DNA of 64,000 nt from Bacillus sp. FJAT-27264 (GTDB lineage: Bacteria; Bacillota; Bacilli; Paenibacillales; Paenibacillaceae): the NCBI RefSeq assembly GCF_001682855.1, contig NZ_MAQW01000001.1, positions 186,001-250,000 of the forward strand. The letters are read 5' to 3'. This document shows, piece by piece, positions 9,601 to 16,706 of the stretch; position 1 is the first letter of the stretch, and each line of letters starts with the position of its first letter. The translations under genes and the position numbers were made by a program. The notes under the pieces were generated by a model. It was not told where the DNA came from. It was given only the letters and a program-made list of their open reading frames with translations, and did not search any database.

Positions 9601-10052
9601 AAGGCGACTGCCTGTTCCTCATAACTGTCCACCAGTTCCGCAAACGTGACACCGCCGGTTACTGACAAAGTCTTGGTTGTAGGACCCATAGCACCAACTA
9701 CATAACGCGGGTGGTCTGGAGTCTCATACTTTTCTACAGCATTGCGTGCCAGTTTGGCGGCTGCCAGGTTAATCTCACGTGCCCGCTGCGGAATATCATA
9801 CTCCGCCAGGACGACTGATGTAGCTCCAAATGTATTGGTTTCGATGAGATCAGCGCCTGCTTCCAGGTACTGCTCATGGATCGTCTGAATAACCTCTGGC
9901 CGGGTAAGCACCAACATCTCATTACAACCGTCCAGTTCTTCTCCACCAAAATCTTCTCCAGTAAGCGGGACCTGCTGGATCATGGTCCCCATCGCGCCAT
10001 CAAGAATCAAAATGCGTTGCTGTAAGCTCTCAGCAAGTGTATATTTAGCCAC
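6615..10052 (-). CDS. metH: Cobalamin-dependent methionine synthase
   Basis: An enzyme of 1145 residues that transfers the methyl group of 5-methyltetrahydrofolate to homocysteine through methylcobalamin. The domains follow the canonical order. The homocysteine domain starts LDGAMGTMIQ and has the zinc motif GGCCGTTPEH near residue 300. The pterin domain has GERTNVLGSRKF. The cobalamin domain has DVHDIGKN near 740. The C-terminal reactivation domain has RYQGIRVSFGYPACPD near 1080. GTG at 10052 (VAKYTLAES) is chosen over the ATG 24 bases earlier because GGGGGGAT sits just upstream of the GTG. No SAM or cobalamin riboswitch is visible in the short leader. Confidence 0.95.
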   Translation of the reverse strand: MAKYTLAESLQQRILILDGAMGTMIQQVPLTGEDFGGEELDGCNEMLVLTRPEVIQTIHEQYLEAGADLIETNTFGATSVVLAEYDIPQRAREINLAAAKLARNAVEKYETPDHPRYVVGAMGPTTKTLSVTGGVTFAELVDSYEEQAVALIDGEVDVLLLETSQDTLNVKAGSIGIRNAFEKTGITLPVMISGTIEPMGTTLAGQNIEAFYISLEHLKPISIGLNCATGPEFMRDHIRTLADISSSAISCYPNAGLPDENGHYHESPDSLARKIGAFAEKGWLNIAGGCCGTTPEHIRAMVEELSKFPPRELNGTHPPALSGIDPVYVEDGNRPYMVGERTNVLGSRKFKRLIVEGKYEEASEIARAQVKSGAQVVDVCVQDPDRDESEDIKEFLELVVKKVKVPLMIDTTDPKVIDLALQYCQGKAIINSINLEDGEEKFEHVTPLIHKYGAAIVVGTIDESGQAIKAVDKLAVAKRSHDLLVNKYGLSSQDLIFDTLVFPVGTGDEQYIGSAKETIDGIRMIKEALPSVHTILGISNVSFGLPEAGREVLNSVFLYECTKAGLDYAIVNTEKVERYASIPEAERILAEQLIYNTNDDTLSAFVAAFRGKKVEKKEKISNLSLDERLASYVVEGTKEGLIPDLNEALTKASPLEIINGPLMAGMSEVGRLFNNNELIVAEVLQSAEVMKASVGHLEQFMEKDETAVKGKIMLATVKGDVHDIGKNLVEIILSNNGYQIVNLGIKVPPENIIEAFRREKADAIGLSGLLVKSAQQMVLTAQDLRNAGIDVPIMVGGAALTRKFTKTRIRPEYDGLVLYAKDAMDGLDIANRLMNPVERAKIEEEVRAEAEAGATVAVKTELPKLTRAVRSNISPDAPVFTPPDLERHVLRNYPLGHIVPYVNMQMLLGHHLGLKGSVENLLAAGDKRTVDLKATVDDILHQAMVNGTITPHAMYRFFPAQSKGNDILIYDPQDTSKVLHTFTFPRQGVEPFLCLADFLKPVDSGIMDYVGFLVVTAGHGVREMSTVLKDNGDYLRSHALQAVALEVAEGLAERVHHMMRDTWGFPDPADLTMKQRHGARYQGIRVSFGYPACPDLEDQGPLFKLMSPEDIGVELTEGFMMEPEASVSAMVFAHPEAQYFNVEKQ

Positions 10053-10164
10053 GTTCCTATCCCCCCAGTAAAACATTAGAGTAAGTTTAGCAGAATAAAG
10101 GGAATTCGGAAAGTCTTCCTTCCGTCTCTGCCGATTCTTCGTTGCTCATGTCATGCTGCCGTAT

Positions 10165-10593
10165 TTATGGCAATGGCTTAACGGAAAGCTCCTTGCTTGG
10201 CATAGAATGCTGTGTCCGTGCAGTTACATGAGAGGTCACATTGTAAAGCCCTTCCTCGGCAAAGGTTCCTTCTGCGGTGTACTTCCCGTCTCCTGCCGAA
10301 GTCCCTTTTAGTTCTATCTTTTCAGTCTTTCCGTCTTTGCCAGCGATTTCAAAAAGCACTTCCCTGGCATCATCCACAGGTTTACCTTCCTGGGTTACCG
10401 TAGCTTCGAATGTAACCGGGCTGCTCACTATAACTTCAGCCGGACTCCATTCCAGTTCTACTTTGATCGGCTCCATAGAAATATCTACAGAATGACCGGC
10501 ATGCGCTCCCCCACCTATCCCGGAGGCGCAGCCTGCCAGTAGCAATGTGAATGCAATACCTAATAATGAGACCGTTTTCCTCGGGTTCAACAT
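10165..10593 (-). CDS. Lipoprotein with YtkA/FixH-like domain
   Basis: A 142-residue exported lipoprotein. The signal peptide ends in the lipobox LLAGC (cysteine near residue 22). The rest is a small beta-rich domain with the pattern VELEWSPAEV ... VTFEATVTQEGKPV ... GDGKYTAEGTF, which matches the YtkA/FixH-like Ig-fold group. A histidine and two methionines (HAGHS, ISMEP) could bind metal, but this is speculative. It lies just upstream of metH in the same direction, with a short gap and no clear terminator, so co-transcription is possible. Confidence 0.75.
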   Translation of the reverse strand: MLNPRKTVSLLGIAFTLLLAGCASGIGGGAHAGHSVDISMEPIKVELEWSPAEVIVSSPVTFEATVTQEGKPVDDAREVLFEIAGKDGKTEKIELKGTSAGDGKYTAEGTFAEEGLYNVTSHVTARTQHSMPSKELSVKPLP

Positions 10594-10748
10594 CTGAAGC
10601 CCTCCTGATATAATGGTTATCTTATTATAGAGTTGCTAGAATCAAACATTGCTGCATAAGCCCTTGGTGTAATAATTCTCTTTCTATTATACACATTATT
10701 TACATTTTTTCAGGAAGGAAAGACTGCTTCATTAACATACCAGTAATA

Positions 10749-10794
10749 GAAAAGGCCGCCCCATCCGTAGAAAATCTACTTCAGGAGGCGGTCC
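10749..10794 (-). terminator. Rho-independent terminator of the HAD hydrolase gene
   Basis: On the minus strand, the arms ACCGCCTCC and GGGGCGGCC, with an internal GTAGA/TCTAC pairing, are followed by TTTTCTATT. It lies 17 bases after the stop of the gene at 10811. Confidence 0.85.
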
Positions 10795-10810
10795 TATTCA
10801 AAAAAGTTCT

Positions 10811-11596
10811 TTACAGAGTTTGTACCAGCGGAAGAAGCTCCGCTAGATGCCCGATTTCATAATCCGGCGTAATCGCCGGATCTTTGTCCTTACCCGTACG
10901 GTTAATCCAGACGGTTGTAATTCCGGCACTCAAGCCGCCGAGAATATCGGTAGTCAGCTTGTCTCCGACCATGACTCCCTGCTCCGGTGCAATGTCCAAT
11001 AGGCCAAGGGCATGTTCGAAAATCGAAGTATCCGGTTTGCCTTTGCCAAAGCTGCCAGAGATCACAATATGATCAAAATAAGGAATCAGTTCCGGCACGC
11101 CGTCCAGTTTCTCCTGCTGAAGTGCAGGACAACCATTGGTTAGCAGCAACAGCTTCACTTGGCCGCGCAGCTGATCCAGTACCTGCAAAGTCTCTTCGTA
11201 CATATAAGGACGGCTGCGGCGTTCGGATGCAAACTTGGCTGCGAGCGTCTCGGCAAGGACCTCATCATCCACACCTAGCGACGCCAGCCCCCGGCGCCAA
11301 GACTCTTTACGGTAGACCGGAGCCAGTTGCTCCAACTGACGGAATTCAGGCTGTTCACCGGCGCTGAAGTTGGCCCAAAGCGCTTCAAACGGATTGATCC
11401 CAATCATTTTAGTAAACGGAAAAGTCTCATAGGATTCATACAAACCCCTAGCTTCTCTACGTACAGCAGCTTCCAACTCATGGGGATCCACAGCGTCTCC
11501 TGCGCCCTGACAAGCGGAAAGGAACGATTCCTCTACACTGCGTTCATCCCAAAGCAGCGTGTCGTCCAAATCAAACAGTACAGCGGTAATCGGCAT
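10811..11596 (-). CDS. HAD family IA hydrolase (YfnB/YjjG-like)
   Basis: A 261-residue HAD phosphatase. Motif I AVLFDLDDTLLWDE is at the N-terminus, motif II is LLLLTNGCPALQ, motif III includes KGKPDTSIFEHAL, and motif IV is VMVGDKLTTDILGG. The helical cap between motifs I and II marks subclass IA, close to nucleotidases such as YjjG and YfnB. It is a single cytosolic gene with its own terminator. The substrate is not determinable from sequence. Confidence 0.85.
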   Translation of the reverse strand: MPITAVLFDLDDTLLWDERSVEESFLSACQGAGDAVDPHELEAAVRREARGLYESYETFPFTKMIGINPFEALWANFSAGEQPEFRQLEQLAPVYRKESWRRGLASLGVDDEVLAETLAAKFASERRSRPYMYEETLQVLDQLRGQVKLLLLTNGCPALQQEKLDGVPELIPYFDHIVISGSFGKGKPDTSIFEHALGLLDIAPEQGVMVGDKLTTDILGGLSAGITTVWINRTGKDKDPAITPDYEIGHLAELLPLVQTL

Positions 11597-11638
11597 TTAA
11601 GTAACTCCCTCTCCCTGAAGTGAACTGCTCTCTATTGT

Positions 11639-12157
11639 TTACAATTGCTCTACCGGAATGTTGTTAACCTTACCGAATTCTTGCAGTCGTTCACCCATCG
11701 CAGCCGTGTCGTAACGGTTAATCAGCTTGGAGAACATCCACGTGGTGCGTTTACCTTTATACTTTATCGTGACAGCACTACGCGAAACTGTGATCTTCTC
11801 AATATCGGTAGCAGGCAGCCAACGTTCGCGGTTGAATTTGATGGTGGACAATCTGTTGCGCTCTACCTTCAGGAAAGGACGACGGAAATACAGCATAACT
11901 GCCAGCAGCAAGTATAGCCCCACGCCTAGCCAGTGCATGAAGACGCTCCCTCCACTTTGATCCAGAGTACCAATGATCCAATACAGCACACCTAGTGCAA
12001 CAAGAGCAACGGGCAATACGATATTGCGACCCTTGAATACATCGCTGGTCTTTGTAGTAGAGTTCGCGGAATGAATAACATCCTTCCCCTGTTTCTTTCT
12101 TTGCTTATTGAGTTGCTGTGAATTGCGTTGAACCATTCTTTCCCAAGAACGGGCCAT
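11639..12157 (-). CDS. Conserved two-helix membrane protein of unknown function
   Basis: 172 residues. A basic N-terminal tail rich in Arg, Gln and Lys is followed by two hydrophobic segments at about residues 46-64 and 73-91. A soluble C-terminal domain has short beta strands (WLPATDIEKITVSRSAVTIK, then KGKRTTWMF) that could form a PH-like barrel. I do not recognise the family. It lies between the HAD gene and ynzC, all leftward. The ATG is preceded by GGGGGAAATG, so the start is plausible. Confidence 0.7.
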   Translation of the reverse strand: MARSWERMVQRNSQQLNKQRKKQGKDVIHSANSTTKTSDVFKGRNIVLPVALVALGVLYWIIGTLDQSGGSVFMHWLGVGLYLLLAVMLYFRRPFLKVERNRLSTIKFNRERWLPATDIEKITVSRSAVTIKYKGKRTTWMFSKLINRYDTAAMGERLQEFGKVNNIPVEQL

Positions 12158-12190
12158 GTCATTTCCCCCTAGTCATCCTGAAATATCTAT

Positions 12191-12223
12191 GAAAAGAAAC
12201 AGAGGGTTCATACGAAGCCCCTG
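12191..12223 (-). terminator. Probable terminator downstream of ynzC
   Basis: On the minus strand, the stem CAGGGG/CCCTCTG (one G-U pair) has a 12-base loop and is followed by TTTCTTTTC. Confidence 0.6.
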
Positions 12224-12238
12224 CTCCTTGTTCAGCAC

Positions 12239-12412
12239 TTATTTATCTACAAACTCAATGGTATCCAGTTGGGTTCGGAAATTACGGCGGATGTTACCCA
12301 GGTAAATTTCACGGAGCTTGGCGCGTTCAGCCAATTCCTCTTCATTCAGGCCTTCGCTCTTCTGCTTGCGTGCCAGTTCATTAATTCGTGCAACCAATAC
12401 ATCTATATCCAA
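12239..12412 (-). CDS. ynzC: DUF896 protein, YnzC family
   Basis: A 57-residue cytosolic protein reading LDIDVLVARINELARKQKSE at the start and containing the family hallmarks LNEEE...AERAKLREIYL and NIRRNFRTQLD. It folds as a short helical hairpin in known homologues and is linked to the SOS neighbourhood in Bacillus (lexA-yneA-yneB-ynzC). It uses a TTG start preceded by GGGAGG at ideal spacing; no ATG fits. Here the resolvase-like yneB is absent, and ynzC lies 110 bases beyond the yneA-like gene, with a terminator between them. Confidence 0.88.
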   Translation of the reverse strand: MDIDVLVARINELARKQKSEGLNEEELAERAKLREIYLGNIRRNFRTQLDTIEFVDK

Positions 12413-12453
12413 CGATTTCGCCTCCCTAATAAATTCATTCTAACTTTGCCATG

Positions 12454-12492
12454 AGAAAAAGAGCTTGTCAAGGTTTACCCCCTGCAAGCTCT
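12454..12492 (-). terminator. Rho-independent terminator of the yneA-like gene
   Basis: On the minus strand, the arms AGAGCTTG and CAAGCTCT enclose an inner GG/CC pairing and run directly into TTTTTCTC. Confidence 0.88.
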
Positions 12493-12522
12493 AAGTTGTT
12501 CCTATCTATGATCATGATGTTC

Positions 12523-12936
12523 TTAAAATAACGGCACTGTTAAAATATCTCCTGCTCGAATATGACTGTCGGTCAATTGGCTCGATCGTTTAATTCCTTC
12601 TATATATACGGCTGTCTTCATATTGGCCGGTTTATTCTTAAGAGCAATGCTCCAGAGTGTATCCCCTGGTACAACAACCACTTTCTTCTCCTGCTTCGCA
12701 AGATTAACGGGTCCAGCAAACACATTACCTACTACTGTAAATCCTGCAACAATCAGCAGCAAAAAGAGAGCTATCTTATAGAAGTTAAATTTTCTGAACA
12801 ACAGACTTGATCCATCCGACAATACCTTGGCGATTTCTTGAATTCTATTTATTATTCCAGAACCTAAAGTTTGTCCTGCAGAGTTAACTTCTGTGTCCTC
12901 GTCATAGATGCTATGGTATGTACTGTACTTTAACAT
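12523..12936 (-). CDS. yneA: YneA-like SOS cell-division suppressor with LysM domain
   Basis: A 137-residue protein with a cytosolic N-terminal part, one transmembrane helix at about 53-73 (IALFLLLIVAGFTVVGNVFA) and an external LysM domain at about 85-136 (VVVPGDTLWSIALKN ... IRAGDILTVPLF). YneA of B. subtilis has a helix plus LysM and blocks septation when induced by DNA damage. This protein has a longer N-terminus but the same layout and the same position divergent from lexA. Two LexA-box matches lie 51-93 bases upstream of its ATG. The function is inferred from synteny and domain layout. Confidence 0.8.
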   Translation of the reverse strand: MLKYSTYHSIYDEDTEVNSAGQTLGSGIINRIQEIAKVLSDGSSLLFRKFNFYKIALFLLLIVAGFTVVGNVFAGPVNLAKQEKKVVVVPGDTLWSIALKNKPANMKTAVYIEGIKRSSQLTDSHIRAGDILTVPLF

Positions 12937-12986
12937 GATTCATCATCCTCCAAACACTTGTTCTTACTTTCAAAAACAATATAACA

Positions 12987-13000
12987 CGAACATGTGTTTT
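12987..13000. promoter_or_regulatory. LexA (SOS) box 1, yneA side
   Basis: CGAACATGTGTTTT fits the Bacillus SOS consensus CGAACRNRYGTTYG except at the last base. It is the closest box to the yneA-like start, about 51 bases upstream. Confidence 0.8.
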
Positions 13001-13015
13001 GATCAATACTATTTT

Positions 13016-13029
13016 CGAACAATTGTTCC
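13016..13029. promoter_or_regulatory. LexA (SOS) box 2, yneA side
   Basis: CGAACAATTGTTCC matches the core CGAAC-N4-GTTC exactly and nearly fits the full SOS consensus. It lies 15 bases from box 1. Confidence 0.82.
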
Positions 13030-13191
13030 CCTGTTTTAAAATTACCTTTTTGGGTACAAAAAATGATCCTGTCACGCTAATTTCCCTTGCCGCTCTTGCT
13101 CATTTCCTCAACATGCCAGTCAAGTATTGAAAATACCATTATCCTTGCTGTTCTCATCCCTGTTCCCTTCTCTTAAACTATTGATAACGTT

Positions 13192-13205
13192 AGAACTTAT
13201 GTTTG
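13192..13205. promoter_or_regulatory. LexA (SOS) box 3, lexA side
   Basis: AGAACTTATGTTTG matches 12 of 14 positions of the SOS consensus. It lies about 60 bases before the lexA start, two bases from box 4. Confidence 0.72.
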
Positions 13206-13231
13206 TGCGAACGGCAGTTCTATGTTATAAT
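13203..13231 (+). promoter_or_regulatory. lexA promoter with LexA box 4 in the spacer
   Basis: TTGTGC and TATAAT (13226-13231) are spaced by 17 bases. The SOS box CGAACGGCAGTTCT (13208-13221) fills the spacer, so LexA binding would block RNA polymerase, giving classical autorepression. Confidence 0.78.
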
Positions 13232-13264
13232 TTTCCCAAACATTACTATATGGGGTTGATTCTG

Positions 13265-13891
13265 ATGTCAAAGATTTCGAGTCGCCAGCTGGCGATCCTG
13301 GAATTTATACGTAACGAAGTCCGCAGCAAGGGTTATCCTCCTTCCGTACGGGAAATCGGTGAAGCTGTAGGCCTCGCCTCCAGTTCCACGGTGCACGGTC
13401 ACTTGGACCGTCTTGAGAAGAAAGGCCTGATCCGCCGGGATCCGACAAAGCCGCGTGCCATTGAACTGCTTGGCCAGGAAGACTCGGAGAATGTCCATCA
13501 ATTTGCCCAGACGATTACTCGTGTTCCTGTTGTAGGTAAGGTTACCGCCGGGGTGCCTATCACCGCAACCGAGAATATTGAGGACTATTTCCCGCTCCCA
13601 ACACATTATGTTGGTGACAACAAAGTGTTCATGCTCTCTGTTCTTGGTGACAGTATGATCGATGCTGGTATTATGAACGGCGATTATGTCATTGTGCGCC
13701 AACAGCAGACCGCAGATAACGGTGATATTGTTGTCGCTATGACTGAAGACGATGAGGCTACCGTCAAGACCTTTTATAAGGAACGTGATCATATTCGCCT
13801 CCAGCCGGAGAATCCATCCTATGAGCCACTGCGCCTGAATCGGGTAAGCATCTTGGGCAAGGTCATCGGATTGTTCCGGGATGTTCACTAA
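13265..13891 (+). CDS. lexA: SOS repressor LexA
   Basis: A 208-residue repressor that shuts off DNA-damage genes until RecA filaments trigger its self-cleavage. The winged-helix domain covers about residues 1-65 ([20 protein letters not shown] is the helix-turn-helix). The cleavage bond A95-G96 is in GKVTAGVPI, and the catalytic pair is S130 (LGDSMID) and K168 (ATVKTF). MSKISSRQ was taken as the start because LexA proteins begin there; the frame is open further upstream across the promoter and SOS boxes. It is divergent from the yneA-like gene, as in Bacillus. Confidence 0.96.
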   Translation: MSKISSRQLAILEFIRNEVRSKGYPPSVREIGEAVGLASSSTVHGHLDRLEKKGLIRRDPTKPRAIELLGQEDSENVHQFAQTITRVPVVGKVTAGVPITATENIEDYFPLPTHYVGDNKVFMLSVLGDSMIDAGIMNGDYVIVRQQQTADNGDIVVAMTEDDEATVKTFYKERDHIRLQPENPSYEPLRLNRVSILGKVIGLFRDVH

Positions 13892-13915
13892 CCTATCATT
13901 AATGATTCTATTAGA

Positions 13916-13945
13916 AGACTGTTCCGTTCTACGGAGCAGTCTTTC
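13916..13945 (+). terminator. Rho-independent terminator of lexA
   Basis: The arms AGACTGTTCCGT and ACGGAGCAGTCT have a TCT loop and are followed by TTCTCGT. It lies 25 bases after the lexA stop. Confidence 0.85.
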
Positions 13946-14140
13946 TCGTATACTCTCCCACTTTCACGGAAATTTAAGCATTAATATAGTACAGGACTAA
14001 TCTCGATAGCTGATACTAAATTGGCGCTAGTGTCCCCTCTAATTCTTAGGTAGAACCTCACATTTTATTTTCCAACACCGCTTCTCATTAACGACAGCCA
14101 CACTCCGCACATATCCTGATACTAAAGGAGTGCTGATGTC

Positions 14141-14479
14141 ATGCCCAATTACCGAATTATCGTCGATTTGACACAACGGATGCTTTATTTGCTGGACAAC
14201 GATTCTGTCGTCAGAGGTTTCCCTGTTGGAATCGGAACCATGCTAACCACAACACCAGAGGGGGAGTATACGATCATTAACAAACAGCCCAATCCCGGGG
14301 GACCTTTCGGGGTATTCTGGATGGGACTTTCCAAGCCGCATTATGGTATTCACGGGACAAACGATCCTTCGTCCATCGGACATCTGGTTTCGCACGGATG
14401 TATTCGAATGTTTAATGCGGATGTACTGGCACTTGCTGCGCTGGTTCCTATTGGAACTCGGGTCACTATCCGACGTTAA
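14141..14479 (+). CDS. L,D-transpeptidase (YkuD domain)
   Basis: A 112-residue protein consisting only of a YkuD catalytic domain. The active-site signature is complete: H71 in GIHGTND and C87 in SHGCIRM, with the downstream FNADV. Such enzymes form 3-3 crosslinks in peptidoglycan or attach substrates to it. There is no signal peptide or LysM domain, unusual for an enzyme acting on the wall; small stand-alone forms are known near sporulation genes in Bacillales. AAAGGAG lies just upstream. It is monocistronic, with a convergent miniprotein pair behind it. Confidence 0.9.
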   Translation: MPNYRIIVDLTQRMLYLLDNDSVVRGFPVGIGTMLTTTPEGEYTIINKQPNPGGPFGVFWMGLSKPHYGIHGTNDPSSIGHLVSHGCIRMFNADVLALAALVPIGTRVTIRR

Positions 14480-14506
14480 ACACAGGGTATTAGATAGTTA
14501 GACATG

Positions 14507-14537
14507 CAAAAAGCCGTCAGACATGGTCTGGCGGCTT
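14507..14537 (-). terminator. Terminator of the YjcZ miniproteins
   Basis: On the minus strand, the arms AAGCCGCCAGAC and GTCTGACGGCTT with a short loop are followed by TTTGC. It lies between the convergent L,D-transpeptidase and miniprotein genes. Confidence 0.82.
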
Positions 14538-14556
14538 GAAGTGAGGATTAATCAAA

Positions 14557-14658
14557 TTAAAGCCAGAAAGATTTAGTGATGATAACCAGCAAGATGAAGA
14601 GAACCAGGATTGCAGCAGTAGATGTGCCCAAACCGTATCCACCAGCAAATTGACCCAT
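14557..14658 (-). CDS. YjcZ-family sporulation miniprotein (33 aa)
   Basis: A 33-residue peptide, MGQFAGGYGLGTSTAAILVL at the start, then a hydrophobic stretch ending KSFWL. The Gly/Tyr-rich head plus one membrane helix is the pattern of the YjcZ sporulation family. The ribosome site AAGGAGGAATTACTC is excellent. The protein is predicted to sit in the forespore or spore membrane; its molecular role is unknown. Confidence 0.85.
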   Translation of the reverse strand: MGQFAGGYGLGTSTAAILVLFILLVIITKSFWL

Positions 14659-14779
14659 GAGTAATTCCTCCTTTTCTGTGAAGAAACCAGGTTTTGCAGT
14701 AACAAAAGATCGGCCCTTGGGATAGGGTGATTTTTCTTACCGGCTAGCTTATTGTCTGTTTAGTTCAGTTTTCTCTTTA

Positions 14780-14887
14780 TTAGATCCAGCAAATGCTCAA
14801 AATGATCACAAGCAGAATATAAAGCACCAAAATCGTTCCTGTAGATGTCCAAGGACTTACTACCGGTCCACAATGTTCTGCACCCAT
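14780..14887 (-). CDS. Second YjcZ-like miniprotein (35 aa)
   Basis: A 35-residue peptide starting MGAEHCGPVVSPWTSTGTIL, with a hydrophobic C-terminal helix ending SICWI. AGGAGGAATTCAC precedes the ATG, nearly the same leader as its neighbour, so the two are likely a local duplication. Its head is less glycine-rich than that of classical YjcZ and has two cysteines. It is transcribed in tandem with the 33-aa peptide. Confidence 0.8.
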   Translation of the reverse strand: MGAEHCGPVVSPWTSTGTILVLYILLVIILSICWI

Positions 14888-15103
14888 GTGAATTCCTCCT
14901 TCAGATTAATGACTACAGAACAGAATATGTATCAATACCCTACGAAGTATGGGCAAACTGGAAAAGAAAATGTACTCCTGCATTAGGGGTGAAAGCTTAG
15001 ATATGATTGGAATGTAGAAGGACCACACAAAAGGAGGTCTTATTTATTTCTAACGGGCAAGTATAGTACACTGGTAACAAACCAATGTTCGGAGGGTCCC
15101 ATC

Positions 15104-15778
15104 ATGTGCGGACGTTATACCATTACAGTTTCTATAGAAGATCTAATGCTGAGGTATCTTACGAATGACGCCAGCATCCTTCACTACGCCCCCAGGTACA
15201 ATGCCGCTCCCATGCAGCATATTCCGGCTGTGATTCACACAGGCACCGGCAACCGAATCGGTGAACTCCGTTGGGGGCTTGTCCCATCCTGGGCACAAGA
15301 TGATAAGATCGGGAGCAAGATGATTAATGCCCGCGCGGAGTCTTTGTTGGAGAAAGCCTCGTTCAAGAAACTTGTGCCGTCGCGGCGATGCCTGATCCCT
15401 GCAGATGGTTATTATGATTGGAAACAGGAAGACGGTCGCAAACAACCCATGAGAATTGGCATGCGAGACGGCGGTATTTTCTCCATGGCTGCTCTATATG
15501 ATATATGGATGGACCCCAAAGGCCAGAAGCTGGCCACCTGTACGATTATCACGACCACACCCAATACATTAATGGCAGAGATTCATGACCGAATGCCTGT
15601 TATTCTGCGACCGGAAGACGAGAGCGACTGGCTCGGACGGGACAACCACGATGTCCAGAATTTATTAAAGCTGCTTAAGCCATATGACTCTGCCGCAATG
15701 AGAGCATACCCTGTAGCCCCCGCTGTCGGTAATATCAAAAATGATTATCCCGAACTATTGAAAGAGGCTGCCGAATAG
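15104..15778 (+). CDS. SRAP-domain abasic-site crosslinking protein (YedK/HMCES-like)
   Basis: A 224-residue SRAP protein. Cys2 (MCGRYT) becomes the N-terminal residue that forms a thiazolidine crosslink with abasic sites in single-stranded DNA, protecting them. N75 (MINARAES) and H161 (IHDRMPV) match active-site positions of E. coli YedK. The usual glutamate of the FYEW motif is aspartate here (GYYDWK, D105). Family members shield AP sites during replication. It is a single gene with GGAGGGTCCC before the ATG. Confidence 0.93.
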   Translation: MCGRYTITVSIEDLMLRYLTNDASILHYAPRYNAAPMQHIPAVIHTGTGNRIGELRWGLVPSWAQDDKIGSKMINARAESLLEKASFKKLVPSRRCLIPADGYYDWKQEDGRKQPMRIGMRDGGIFSMAALYDIWMDPKGQKLATCTIITTTPNTLMAEIHDRMPVILRPEDESDWLGRDNHDVQNLLKLLKPYDSAAMRAYPVAPAVGNIKNDYPELLKEAAE

Positions 15779-15791
15779 CAGCCCCCTTTAC

Positions 15792-16070
15792 TTACTCTTT
15801 GGTATTCCCATTCCGGTTGTTAAAAGCCAGTTCGAACAGCCCTGTCGCGGACAAACCTGACAATGCCCCCGCCCATAACCGCAGCACAAGTTCCATGTCT
15901 GTGAACGGATAAGCTGCCGCCCCAATAAGCATCCCTACAATTACACCGATTAGCGGAAGAATATTTTTCGGAACCTTCACCGTAACCTTTACCAGTTGTA
16001 CCCCTGTCAGCACGAAGACAGACAACAGAGATGCAAAAGCCAGAACATTCGTTAAATTCTGATTCTCCAT
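15792..16070 (-). CDS. Phage-type holin, A118/Hol44-like
   Basis: A 92-residue protein with three hydrophobic segments (about 9-28, 37-56, 62-82) and a charged polar tail NNRNGNTKE. The segment LWAGALSGLSATGLFELAF closely recalls the WAGALAG..GTGLFE of the Listeria phage A118 holin (class of Phage_holin_5_2). Holins open the membrane to release endolysin. No endolysin or other phage gene is next to it, so it is an isolated holin, perhaps domesticated. It is convergent with the SRAP gene, 13 bases away. Confidence 0.78.
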   Translation of the reverse strand: MENQNLTNVLAFASLLSVFVLTGVQLVKVTVKVPKNILPLIGVIVGMLIGAAAYPFTDMELVLRLWAGALSGLSATGLFELAFNNRNGNTKE

Positions 16071-16288
16071 CCACCTCTCCCCTTTCTGCTCTATTCCTAT
16101 TCCTCACTTAAGCGGTACATGCCCAATAATCAAGGCCTCTCACCAAAAATATACCGTTCCGCATACAAATTCTTGTCTTGCCTGCATACTATATTGCAAA
16201 AATACTAGCCCCAAGAAAACTGTCATTCATAACACTAACTGTCATAATGGTGTTAAATTACTTCTAAGAATGAGGAGGTGCAGGTGCG

Positions 16289-16477
16289 ATGTGGGGAATC
16301 ATGATTCAGCAATATCTCGATTACTCAATCAGACATCCAGAGGAGCAGTTCAAGCCCGGGAATATTTTCGAGCGCTTCTATTCATTTATGGTGGATTTGC
16401 TCGGCATGGACGAACAGGACGCGGAGATGGAAGTCGCTTATTTTATGAATGCTATGTATGACCTGATGGATGAATAG
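16289..16477 (+). CDS. Small acidic protein of unknown function (62 aa)
   Basis: 62 residues, starting MWGIMIQQYLDYSIRHPEEQ and ending in a very acidic helical stretch (MDEQDAEMEVAYFMNAMYDLMDE region). A strong GAGGAGGTG site precedes the ATG, which supports a real gene. The family is not recognised. It is followed 230 bases later by a secreted-protein gene in the same direction. Confidence 0.65.
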   Translation: MWGIMIQQYLDYSIRHPEEQFKPGNIFERFYSFMVDLLGMDEQDAEMEVAYFMNAMYDLMDE

Positions 16478-16706
16478 CTACCGTTACTTGCAAAAGGACC
16501 CTTCAATGGCCATCTTTGAGGGGTACATGGCATACTCCTTCACCAATATTTCTCTCGCAAAACTTCATCTTCTTCAGCGTTTCTCTGTTACATCTACAAA
16601 AATCACCCTAAAGTCCTATTATTTCGAAATATTTTCCTATGTATATAGAACTATAGACATAGAGATGCTATATTTAGAGAAACCCTATAATTGGAAAGGT
16701 GAGTTT

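Noticed and set aside
10053..10164. Possible S-box or cobalamin riboswitch ahead of metH
   Set aside because: The leader is too short and lacks the conserved cores.
12269..12454. Rightward open frame of 61 codons
   Set aside because: It is antisense to ynzC, whose family match and ribosome site are clear.
13127..13264. Upstream extension of lexA
   Set aside because: It would translate the promoter and SOS boxes; LexA starts at MSKISS.
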